Source of the DNA: DAOTZR01 sp034432595 | GTDB lineage: Bacteria > Chloroflexota > Anaerolineae > B4-G1 > SLSP01 | Length of the DNA: 31,707 bases | Assembly (NCBI GenBank): GCA_034432595.1 | Contig: DAOUBT010000085.1 | Location: 1 to 31,707, forward strand | Reading direction: 5' to 3' | Shown: one piece after another, positions 24,873 through 31,707 of the stretch | Numbering within the stretch: position 1 is the first letter of the stretch | Layout of the letters: each line of letters opens with the position of its first letter | Program-made: the position numbers and the translations under genes | The notes under the pieces: model-generated | The model's input: only the letters and a program-made list of their open reading frames with translations | What the model was told of the DNA's origin: nothing | Databases searched by the model: none

Positions 24873-24900
24873 ATTGTAGACGTTTTTGCCAGGAACACAA
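24873..24900 (-). promoter_or_regulatory. candidate promoter of fixABCX
   Basis: Minus-strand TTGTGT (24895-24900) and TACAAT (24873-24878) are 16 bases apart. It predicts a leader of about 155 bases that contains a small ACCTT/AAGGT inverted repeat near 24810-24825. Confidence 0.5.
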
Positions 24901-24930
24901 ATGCCCGTCCCGCGGTACGCGCAGGTTGCC

Positions 24931-24963
24931 ACGGCGCGCCAGGTGTCGAGACCGGCGCGCCGT
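24931..24963. terminator. GC-rich hairpin after the CoA-transferase gene
   Basis: ACGGCGCGCC (24931-24940) pairs with GGCGCGCCGT (24954-24963) across a 13-base loop, 10 bases past the stop at 24974. The U-tract (TTTCTT) is on the plus-strand side only, so its efficiency for the minus-strand operon is uncertain. Confidence 0.5.
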
Positions 24964-24973
24964 TTCTTCCCCA

Positions 24974-26281
24974 TCAAATGTAGCCCAGCCGCTCCGCTTC
25001 ACGCCGCAACTCGGCGCGGAAGTTGGGATGGGCAATGCTGATGAGCGCCTCAACGCGCTGACGAATGGATTTGCCGTACAGGTCCACCGCGCCGAACTCG
25101 GTGACCACCCAGTGAACGTGGTTGCGCGTGGTGACCACGCCCGCACCCTCCTTGAGCATGGGCACGATGCGGCTGACCGTATCGTCTTTGGCTGTGCTCG
25201 GCAGGGCAATGATGGGCACGCCACCCTCGGAGCGCCCGGCGCCATAGATGAAGTCCACCTGCCCCCCTACCCCGCTGAAGAATTTCGGGCCAATGCTATC
25301 GGCGCAGACCTGCCCCGTCAAATCCACCTCAATCGCCCCGTTGATGGCGACCTGCCGATAGTTGCGCCCAATCACAGCCGGATCGTTCACGTATTCCGTG
25401 GGGTAGAGTTCGACCATCGGGTTGTGGTCAAGCCAGCGGTAGAGGTCATGCGAGCCGAGGACAAAGCCGGCGGTGATTTTGCCGGGATGCAGCGTCTTGC
25501 GCGCACCGGTGATGACCCCCGCCTCGACAAGGCGCTTCACGCCGTCGGAGAACAGCTCGGTGTGGATGCCCAAATCGCGCTTGTGCTCCAGGTAGTGCAG
25601 CACCGAATCGGGCACTGCACCGATGCCCATCTGGAGCGTGGCCCCATCGGGAATGAGGTCGGCGATGTGCTGCGCGATGGCCTGCACCACGGGATCGTTG
25701 GGGTCTTCCGCCATGCGAAATTCCTTGAGCGGATAGTCCACTTCCACGATGTAATCAAGCTGATCCACGTGGATGAGGGTATCGCCCCCCGGCACAAAGG
25801 GCATTTGCCGGTTGATTTCGGCCACAATCTTCTTAGCGGAAAGCGCCGCGGATCTGGTAAGGCCGGTTTCGATGCTGAAGGAGCAATAGCCCTCCGCGTT
25901 GGGCGGCGAAAGATGGACGAGCGCCACGTCTACCGGCAGCACACCGCGTTTGAACAACAGCGGAAACTCCGAAAGCAGCACGGGCGTGTAATCCACGCGC
26001 TTTTCCCACACAGCTTTGCGCGTGTTGTGGCCGATGAACATGACGTTGGAGCGCAGGTGCCCATCCATTTCCGGAGCAATCCACGGTGCAGGGCCAACGG
26101 TGAGGGTCTGCGCGATTTCGACGTTTTCCACCTGAGGGGCATAGGCCACCAGGGCTTCTACCAGACGCTGCGGGACGCTGCAGTTACCGGTGAGGAAAAG
26201 CCGCATCCCGGAACGCACGGTGGCGGCAATGGCCTCCTCGGCGCTGACGCACTTACGGGCATAGGTCTCTTGCCAGCTCAT
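24974..26281 (-). CDS. acetyl-CoA hydrolase / CoA-transferase family protein
   Basis: A 435-residue enzyme of the acetyl-CoA hydrolase/4-hydroxybutyrate CoA-transferase family, moving CoA between acids through a glutamyl-CoA intermediate. The likely catalytic Glu is E242 in HTELFSDGV, and the oxyanion/glycine loop is FFSGVGGQVDF (335-344). QMGIGAVPDSVL (218-229) is also typical. The donor and acceptor acids (acetate, butyrate, 4-hydroxybutyrate) are not resolved. GGAGG lies seven bases before the ATG, 11 bases after the Ald-like stop, so the two form an operon. Confidence 0.9.
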   Translation of the reverse strand: MSWQETYARKCVSAEEAIAATVRSGMRLFLTGNCSVPQRLVEALVAYAPQVENVEIAQTLTVGPAPWIAPEMDGHLRSNVMFIGHNTRKAVWEKRVDYTPVLLSEFPLLFKRGVLPVDVALVHLSPPNAEGYCSFSIETGLTRSAALSAKKIVAEINRQMPFVPGGDTLIHVDQLDYIVEVDYPLKEFRMAEDPNDPVVQAIAQHIADLIPDGATLQMGIGAVPDSVLHYLEHKRDLGIHTELFSDGVKRLVEAGVITGARKTLHPGKITAGFVLGSHDLYRWLDHNPMVELYPTEYVNDPAVIGRNYRQVAINGAIEVDLTGQVCADSIGPKFFSGVGGQVDFIYGAGRSEGGVPIIALPSTAKDDTVSRIVPMLKEGAGVVTTRNHVHWVVTEFGAVDLYGKSIRQRVEALISIAHPNFRAELRREAERLGYI

Positions 26282-26292
26282 ACCGCTTCCTC

Positions 26293-27381
26293 CTACCCCA
26301 GATCGCGGGCCAGGGCTTCATCCAGAATTTGCCCATTGCGAATAACGATGGCACGCTGCAGTTCCGGCATCTGCGCGAAGGCCGTTGCCGGGCCGAGGTT
26401 AGCCACGGCCATGAAGTAGGGCATAGCGGCGTTGAGGAAGGCCACGGTCGAGGTGCGCGGCACGGCAGCGGGAACGTTGGGCACGCAATAGTGGATGATG
26501 TCCTCTTCCACGTAGGTGGGGTTTTCCAGCGTGGTGGGACGGCTTGTTTCTGCACAGCCGCCGTGATCAATGGTGAAGTCAATCAGCACGGCATTGACGC
26601 GCATGTTGCGCAGCATGGCGCGCGTGATGAGCAGAGGGGGACGCTGTCCCGGTGTGCGCGCGGCCCCAATCACCACATCGGCGAAGCGCACGGTGTTGGC
26701 AATGGTGTAATCGTGAGATACCATGGTGGTAACGCTGCCGCGGAAATAGTCATCCAGCGCGCGCAAGCGGTCAAGGTTGCGGGAAAGGATGAAGACCTTG
26801 GCACCAAGACCGACAAAGGCCCGCGCGGCATTGAAGCCCAGGACGCCCCCGCCTAAAATCACCACTTCGGCGGCGGAGACACCCGGCACGCCGCTCAACA
26901 GCACGCCGCGCCCCGTCTCGCCGGTGCGCATGAGCGCCATGCCGGCAATATAAGGCGCCATCCGCCCCGTGACCTCGCTCATCGCTTTGAGGACAGGGTA
27001 CACGTGATTTTCGCAGGAGATGTGTTCGTAAGCTACAACGGTGACCTTGCGCTCCAGCAGGGCGCGCACGTCCTCCTTGGGCGCGGCCAACATGCCCAGC
27101 AGGCCCATGAGAACCTGCCCCTCGCGCATGAGGGCAATTTCCTCCCCGGTGGGACGCATGACCTTGAGGATGAGGTCGCTTTCCGCGTAGATCTCGCCCG
27201 TCTCGGGCACGATGCGCGCGCCCTGCCGCTCATAGTCGTAATCATCGAAGCCGGAACTCGCCCCTGCCCCTTGCTCGATCAGGCAGGTGTGCCCGCTGCG
27301 GACGAGGGTGCGAACCAGGGCCGGGGTCAGGCCAACCCGTCCCTCGCCAGGCAAACGCTCCTTAGGAACTCCGATTTTCAT
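26293..27381 (-). CDS. alanine dehydrogenase family protein, catalytic His apparently replaced
   Basis: A 362-residue protein of the alanine dehydrogenase/PNT family, which reductively aminates 2-oxo acids with NADH. It keeps MKIGVPKE, the pyruvate-binding Arg15 and Lys73, MSEVTGRMA, the nucleotide motif VILGGGVLGFNAAR and the catalytic Asp in IDHGGCAETSRPTT. The His of the FLHLAA motif (His96 of the Mycobacterium enzyme) aligns with Met97 in GLLGMLAAP. That makes ordinary alanine dehydrogenation doubtful and points to another substrate or mechanism. AAGGAGG lies just before ATG 27381. It is first in an operon with the CoA-transferase, behind a structured leader. Confidence 0.85.
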   Translation of the reverse strand: MKIGVPKERLPGEGRVGLTPALVRTLVRSGHTCLIEQGAGASSGFDDYDYERQGARIVPETGEIYAESDLILKVMRPTGEEIALMREGQVLMGLLGMLAAPKEDVRALLERKVTVVAYEHISCENHVYPVLKAMSEVTGRMAPYIAGMALMRTGETGRGVLLSGVPGVSAAEVVILGGGVLGFNAARAFVGLGAKVFILSRNLDRLRALDDYFRGSVTTMVSHDYTIANTVRFADVVIGAARTPGQRPPLLITRAMLRNMRVNAVLIDFTIDHGGCAETSRPTTLENPTYVEEDIIHYCVPNVPAAVPRTSTVAFLNAAMPYFMAVANLGPATAFAQMPELQRAIVIRNGQILDEALARDLG

Positions 27382-27425
27382 GTGCAGCCTCCTTAAAGGT
27401 TCAAGGTATCCAAGCTCAATCTACA

Positions 27426-27550
27426 GGCCACGGTGATGTGGCCCATGGGTCTGCTCAGGGTGTCTGACCGTGCGCGCGTCCGGCCCGGAGCGGATGCTCA
27501 AGGCCGAGCAGCCCCTCACGCCGCGCACCCAACCGGTGCACCGGGGCCAC
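27426..27550 (-). promoter_or_regulatory. structured leader with alternative pairings, candidate cis-regulatory RNA
   Basis: The Ald-like operon's 5' leader is highly structured. GTGGCCC at its 5' end (27544-27550) can pair with GGGCCAC (27438-27444), enclosing a second long-range helix GTGCGCG/CGCGCAC (27522-27528 with 27470-27476) and a hairpin TGCTC/GAGCA. GGCCAC (27438-27443) can instead pair with GTGGCC just downstream (27426-27431). Mutually exclusive helices are what a switch needs. No known riboswitch class was recognised; there is no terminator, so control would be at translation or stability. Confidence 0.45.
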
Positions 27551-27555
27551 CTATC

Positions 27556-27584
27556 ATCATAAGGCGTTTCGGGCGCGGCGACAA
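27556..27584 (-). promoter_or_regulatory. promoter of the Ald-like/CoA-transferase operon
   Basis: Minus-strand TTGTCG (27579-27584) and TATGAT (27556-27561) are 17 bases apart. Transcription would start near 27549, at the very base of the structured leader. Confidence 0.6.
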
Positions 27585-27616
27585 GTGCCGATGCGCTCAG
27601 GGCATCCCTACGAATG

Positions 27617-28795
<1,179 letters not shown>

Positions 28796-28814
28796 GACGA
28801 CCTCAATGAGTTAA

Positions 28815-28900
28815 GATTTCCAGCTCTTTGCTTCCAGTTTACGGCTTCCAACAACCAGCTTCTCCAGTTTCCAGTTCCCAACAACGGCTTCCAGTCCCCA
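28815..28900. repeat. CTTCCAG-rich intergenic repeat
   Basis: The gap between galactokinase and the XPB-like gene consists of runs of TTCCAGCTC, GCTTCCAGTTT, GGCTTCCAACAACCAGCTTC and CCAGTTTCCAGTTCCCAACA. This is the same polypyrimidine wording as in the composite units at 20582-21064 but without a palindrome; probably a decayed relative. Confidence 0.6.
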
Positions 28901-28902
28901 CC

Positions 28903-30483
28903 CTACCCATCCACCAGCCAGCCCAACTGCGCCAGAAGGGTGAGCAGACGTTCGCGGTCGGCGGGGTAAAAAAGATAGCCTTGTGGGATGCGCTCCCCGC
29001 GCAGGCCGTGGCGCTGGAGTTCGCGCAGCAGGTCTTCGTCGGTGATGCGCAGGAACAGGCGCGTTTCCAGCCGCGGCGCGGGGCCAGGCGCGGTGGCACG
29101 GCGGATAGCTTCCGCCAGGGCGGGGGGCAGTTCCGCGCCACTGACCTCTCTGAGGAAGTCCAGGATGCGTTCCGGCGTGATGCGCTGCTTCTGCGCCCGT
29201 CGCAAGGCGGACGGGGTCAGGTGATAGGCGTCCCCCCGCGGGTCAGGGTCCGCAATCCGCCCAATTTGAAAGCGCGCATAGCGCGCACCGGCGGGGATGA
29301 GGATGCGGCCGGTGGCCTCGATGGTGACGGGAGGCGGCGCGGGCAGGTCCGGCGGGGGCGTTTGATGGAGGAGCGCCTCCGCTGCCGCGCTGAGGCGGAA
29401 GGCGTGGGGCGGCTGCGAGGGGGCGTTGCTGCCCACGTCCACCAATCCCAGCCAGGCACAGGGGCCGGTGATGAGCGAAACAAGCAGGGCGCCTTCCACG
29501 GCGTGCCAGTGGCCGAAGCCGCGCCGCGACGCGCCGGTGACGGCATCGCGCAGGGGCCAGCGGTCATAGTCGCCATCGGGCCGCAGGAAGTCCGGCGCGT
29601 GGGTGTGGACGTAGGCGACGAAATCGGCGAGGGTGTACCAGGCGCCAGGGGCACAGCGCGCGAGCAGGTCGAGGACGGCGCGCCGTTGTTCGATGGGGTC
29701 GCCGGGCCAGTCGGCTTCCGGGTCATCGAGGGCCAGGTGGGGGACGTGCGCCAGGTCGCGCCAGAGGCGGCTTTGCATCCAGGCGCGGATGAGGCGCTCC
29801 CATTGTTCCCAGCGAGAGAGACGCAGCCAGGCGAGCACGGCAGTGGCGTTGAGCTTGCGCTCGTCAATCCAGCCCTGTTCGCGGGCAAGCGTCTCCAAAA
29901 AGAGGTGATGCGGCAGGGCCTGAAGCCGCCGCGGTTCGACCTGCAAGGCGGCAAAGTAATCGGCCAGGGTGTCGGCCAGCGCGTCGCTGCCGGGGGTGAT
30001 GACGGGCGGCGGGGCGCAGGGTTCAGGCTGCGGCTGCGCCTGCGGTGGTGGCGGCGGCAGGTAGAGACGCAGTTCGTCGGGGATGAAGGCCCATTCGACG
30101 GGGGGCGCGGCATCATCGAAGGCGCGCTGCAGCAAGCCCCAGTACCACAGGCCCTCGGCGGGGGAGATGGGATTGCGCCAGAGTTCCTCACGTTCCAGGC
30201 GTCCCGGCCCCACGACGCGGATTTCGCCCCAGCGCCGGGTGAAGATGGCCCAGGGCAGGCGTCCTTCGGTGCGCAGCAAATCGTCGAGCGCGGCGCGCTG
30301 TTCAGGCGTGAGGCGGCCGAGGACACGCGCGACGCGGTCCACGTTGGCCATGGCGTCGGCCAGTTCCGCGGCCATATCGGTGCGCCGTCCGGGCGTGAGA
30401 GGCACATCCCATTGCCCGGCGATGACGCGCAGCCGCGTCAGGTCGGTATCCAACAGGGTCTGATAGAGTGTTCGCAGCGCCAT
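28903..30483 (-). CDS. XPB/Ssl2 N-terminal-like (helicase-associated) protein without a helicase domain
   Basis: A 526-residue protein. Its C-terminal part, ATGRILIPAGARYARFQIG, then DAYHLTPSALRRAQ and ITPERILDFLREVSG, matches the XPB N-terminal/helicase-associated domain (Helicase_C_3 type) found in actinobacterial and Chloroflexi proteins. The N-terminal half is helical and winged-helix-like (LTPEQRAALDDLLRTEG), and a Pro/Gln-rich linker (PPPPPQAQPQPEP) lies near 150. No Walker motifs exist, so it cannot be a helicase alone; DNA binding is plausible but unproven. The open frame extends to 30681 through tandem repeats and the promoter; ATG 30483 is chosen because it follows the promoter and starts the non-repeat protein. 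Confidence 0.75.
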   Translation of the reverse strand: MALRTLYQTLLDTDLTRLRVIAGQWDVPLTPGRRTDMAAELADAMANVDRVARVLGRLTPEQRAALDDLLRTEGRLPWAIFTRRWGEIRVVGPGRLEREELWRNPISPAEGLWYWGLLQRAFDDAAPPVEWAFIPDELRLYLPPPPPQAQPQPEPCAPPPVITPGSDALADTLADYFAALQVEPRRLQALPHHLFLETLAREQGWIDERKLNATAVLAWLRLSRWEQWERLIRAWMQSRLWRDLAHVPHLALDDPEADWPGDPIEQRRAVLDLLARCAPGAWYTLADFVAYVHTHAPDFLRPDGDYDRWPLRDAVTGASRRGFGHWHAVEGALLVSLITGPCAWLGLVDVGSNAPSQPPHAFRLSAAAEALLHQTPPPDLPAPPPVTIEATGRILIPAGARYARFQIGRIADPDPRGDAYHLTPSALRRAQKQRITPERILDFLREVSGAELPPALAEAIRRATAPGPAPRLETRLFLRITDEDLLRELQRHGLRGERIPQGYLFYPADRERLLTLLAQLGWLVDG

Positions 30484-30511
30484 GGTCTTCTTTCCAGGTG
30501 AGTACAGGGGG

Positions 30512-30539
30512 ATTATAGGGGAAATCGTCGGGGCGTCAA
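30512..30539 (-). promoter_or_regulatory. promoter of the XPB-like gene
   Basis: Minus-strand TTGACG (30534-30539) and consensus TATAAT (30512-30517) are 16 bases apart. It rules out translation of the upstream frame extension from this promoter. Confidence 0.75.
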
Positions 30540-30599
30540 ATGATGGGGTGAGGGTAAAGCGGAGAGAGGCCGCAGGGCGGCGTGGTTGCGGGGACGTAC

Positions 30600-30790
30600 C
30601 GTCGGTACATGGCCGTTGTAGGGACGCCCCGACAGGGTATGGTCGTGGGGACACCCCGACGGGGTATGGTCGTGGGGACACCCCGATGGGATATGGTCGT
30701 AGAGACGCCCCGATGGGGCGTCTCTACGCACCCCGACGGGATATGGTTGTATAGACGCCCCGATGGGGCGTCTCTACGCGCCCCGACGTG
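30600..30790. repeat. 27-bp direct repeats and two GTAGAGACG-type palindromes
   Basis: About three copies of a 27-bp unit (GGGGACACCCCGACGGGGTA then TGGTCGT) are followed by two near-identical palindromes: 13-bp arms GTAGAGACGCCCC and complement around GAT at 30699-30727, and a one-mismatch copy at 30749-30777. Similar GTAGAGACG palindromes are abundant in cyanobacterial and some Chloroflexi genomes. Open frames through the cluster are repeat artefacts. Confidence 0.9.
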
Positions 30791-30796
30791 CAAACC

Positions 30797-30829
30797 AAAA
30801 TGCCCCGGCGTCTTTCCACACCGGGGCAT
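30797..30829 (-). terminator. terminator of the LysM lipoprotein gene
   Basis: ATGCCCCGG (30800-30808) pairs with CCGGGGCAT (30821-30829) over 9 bp with a 12-base loop, about 20 bases after the stop; the minus strand continues TTTTGGTTTG. Confidence 0.75.
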
Positions 30830-30849
30830 TGATGGCGTGACCTCATCCC

Positions 30850-31548
30850 CTAAGGCTGAGGAATTTTGATGACCTGCCCGACATACACCGTGTAGGGCGC
30901 GGAAATGCCGTTGTATTGCGCCAGATAGAGGTAGCTCATGTTGTAGCGCAAAGCGATGCGGAAGAGGTTGTCACCCGCCTTGACCACATAAGTCGTGGCG
31001 CTTCCCCCGCCCGGTTGCGGCGTTGGCTGTACCAGGCTCGCCGGCGGAATCTTGAGCTTCTGGCCCACGTAAATCAACGCCGGGTTGGTGATGCCGTTGT
31101 AACGCGCCAGTACATCGTAAGTCATGTTGTACTTGAGCGCGATGCGGAACAGGTTATCCCCATCCTGCACCACGTAGACCGTCTCGCCACCCCCCGGTTC
31201 AACAGTGGGTTGCGCGGTAGGTTGTGCAGTAGGTTGCGGCGTCGGCTGCTCGGTGGAAGGCGGAGGCGTGGGTTCTGCTGTGGGTTCCACCGTAGGTTCT
31301 GCCGTAGGTTCCGCCGTAGGTTCCGCCGTAGGTTCCGCCGTAGGCAGCTCGGTAGCCACGGGCGTCGGAACGTCACTGGGGGTTGTCGTACCGCCCGTTG
31401 GCTCCGTCGTCGCAGCGGGGGTGCCCTCTCCTCCAACACTGGTGTCGGGGGTAGCCGTCACATCGGGCGCAGCCGGACGTTGACAACTTGTCAGTAACAA
31501 CGCGAAAAGCAACATCAGGGTCAAGTAAAACGAGATTCGGGAACGCAT
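30850..31548 (-). CDS. LysM-domain lipoprotein
   Basis: A 232-residue secreted protein. The N-terminus MRSRISFYLTLMLLFALLLTSC is a lipoprotein signal peptide with lipobox LTSC; the Cys would be lipidated. Residues about 25-120 form an extended Thr/Pro/Glu linker including tandem TAEP repeats. Two LysM domains follow, TVYVVQDGDNLFRIALKYNM onward and TYVVKAGDNLFRIALRYNM onward, each ending in a GQ-KIP motif; such domains bind peptidoglycan or related glycans. There is no catalytic domain. The frame is open to 31590, but AAAGGAG lies seven bases before ATG 31548. Confidence 0.92.
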   Translation of the reverse strand: MRSRISFYLTLMLLFALLLTSCQRPAAPDVTATPDTSVGGEGTPAATTEPTGGTTTPSDVPTPVATELPTAEPTAEPTAEPTAEPTVEPTAEPTPPPSTEQPTPQPTAQPTAQPTVEPGGGETVYVVQDGDNLFRIALKYNMTYDVLARYNGITNPALIYVGQKLKIPPASLVQPTPQPGGGSATTYVVKAGDNLFRIALRYNMSYLYLAQYNGISAPYTVYVGQVIKIPQP

Positions 31549-31581
31549 AGCGCCACTCCTTTCTGTAAGAGTACCACCATT

Positions 31582-31610
31582 ATTGTACACCGTATTTTTA
31601 TGAAATGCAA
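31582..31610 (-). promoter_or_regulatory. promoter of the LysM lipoprotein gene
   Basis: Minus-strand TTGCAT (31605-31610) and TACAAT (31582-31587) are 17 bases apart. Confidence 0.7.
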
Positions 31611-31626
31611 TTTCAGGGTAGTCTCC

Positions 31627-31707
31627 CTATATTGTATTGATGACTTCAGGAGCCACAACGACCATCAGTAGCTCTTTAAGAGTCCAAATATGGTCGGTCA
31701 AGCCGGC
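31627..31707 (-). CDS. transposase, C-terminal end (runs off the right edge)
   Basis: Twenty-six codons before a TAG read AGLTDHIWTLKELLMVVVAP and then EVINTI. The GLTDHIWTLKELL phrase is typical of the C-terminus of certain IS transposases (often preceded by TPAMA). Only this tail is visible, so the IS family, completeness and terminal repeats cannot be judged. It may also be the remnant of a decayed element. Confidence 0.6.
   Translation of the reverse strand, partial: AGLTDHIWTLKELLMVVVAPEVINTI

Noticed and set aside
24830..26419. 529-codon plus-strand frame opposite the CoA-transferase gene
   Set aside because: Antisense shadow of a well-conserved enzyme; it has no family motifs and runs through the GC-rich hairpin.
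27426..27550. 6S RNA or signal recognition particle RNA
   Set aside because: The closed rod shape is suggestive and a GGTCAG...AGCAG-like string occurs, but the SRP apical GGAA loop motif is missing and the 6S central bubble cannot be matched confidently. It is kept only as an unassigned leader.
28828..30501. 557-codon open frame on the plus strand opposite the XPB-like gene
   Set aside because: It is a GC-bias shadow: Arg/Gly/Gln-rich with no recognisable motifs or ribosome site. The opposite strand has a promoter, a start and a domain match.
30484..30681. N-terminal extension of the XPB-like protein through the tandem repeats
   Set aside because: The extension crosses a TTGACG-16-TATAAT promoter and encodes only the repeat (SPRPYPVG). 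The ATG at 30483 follows the predicted transcription start.

Overview
The window looks like chromosome from a GC-rich (about 60%) Chloroflexota bacterium, most likely of the Anaerolineae/Ardenticatenia kind. This is inferred from gene content and style: fused NuoC-NuoD, a FixABCX electron-transfer module, an XPB N-terminal-like protein without its helicase, a LysM lipoprotein with a long Thr/Pro/Glu linker, and intergenic DNA full of palindromic repeats. No species can be named from the sequence alone. It is ordinary housekeeping and energy chromosome, not a mobile island; the only mobile-element trace is the 3' end of a transposase gene at the right edge.

Layout. Bases 1-2461 (minus): start of a zinc-ribbon protein, a TGS-uridine kinase fusion and a DUF2721 membrane protein. 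2600-3508 (minus): 3-hydroxyacyl-CoA dehydrogenase. 3726-6660 (minus): a tight nuoB-nuoCD-nuoI operon for the peripheral arm of complex I. 6781-8049 (minus): glgC. 8322-10752 (plus): moaA-moaC-moaD-moaE behind a molybdenum cofactor (Moco) riboswitch with an intrinsic-terminator expression platform. 10757-11459 (plus): an unrecognised 41-residue protein translationally coupled to a YjbQ-family protein. 11446-12354 (minus): PfkB-family sugar kinase. 12403-13849: about 30 tandem copies of a roughly 48-bp double-hairpin unit. 13952-17600 (plus): FmdB-like zinc ribbon, glnA and a phosphohexomutase. 17780-17861: tRNA-Leu(UAG). 17863-20498 (minus): membrane-anchored thioredoxin-like protein coupled to a degenerate DNA-methylase-like protein. 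20582-21064: composite palindromic repeat array. 21132-24709 (minus): fixA-fixB-fixC-fixX. 24974-27381 (minus): alanine-dehydrogenase-like gene plus acetyl-CoA hydrolase/CoA-transferase gene, behind a structured leader. 27617-30483 (minus): galactokinase and the XPB-like protein. 30600-30790: another repeat cluster. 30850-31548 (minus): LysM lipoprotein.

How the parts connect. NuoB/CD/I and FixABCX are two routes for electrons into the quinone pool or ferredoxin. Hydroxyacyl-CoA dehydrogenase, CoA-transferase and the Ald-like enzyme fit amino-acid or short-chain acid metabolism. GlgC, phosphohexomutase, galactokinase and the PfkB kinase handle sugars and glycogen. Moa proteins make molybdopterin under feedback control by the cofactor.

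Most worth a second look: the alternative-pairing leader in front of the Ald-like operon (27426-27550), whose enzyme also seems to lack the catalytic His of alanine dehydrogenases; the fully readable three-arm switch of the Moco riboswitch; the double-hairpin array; the dispersed palindrome family; the coupled 41-residue protein; and the methylase-like protein with broken catalytic motifs.
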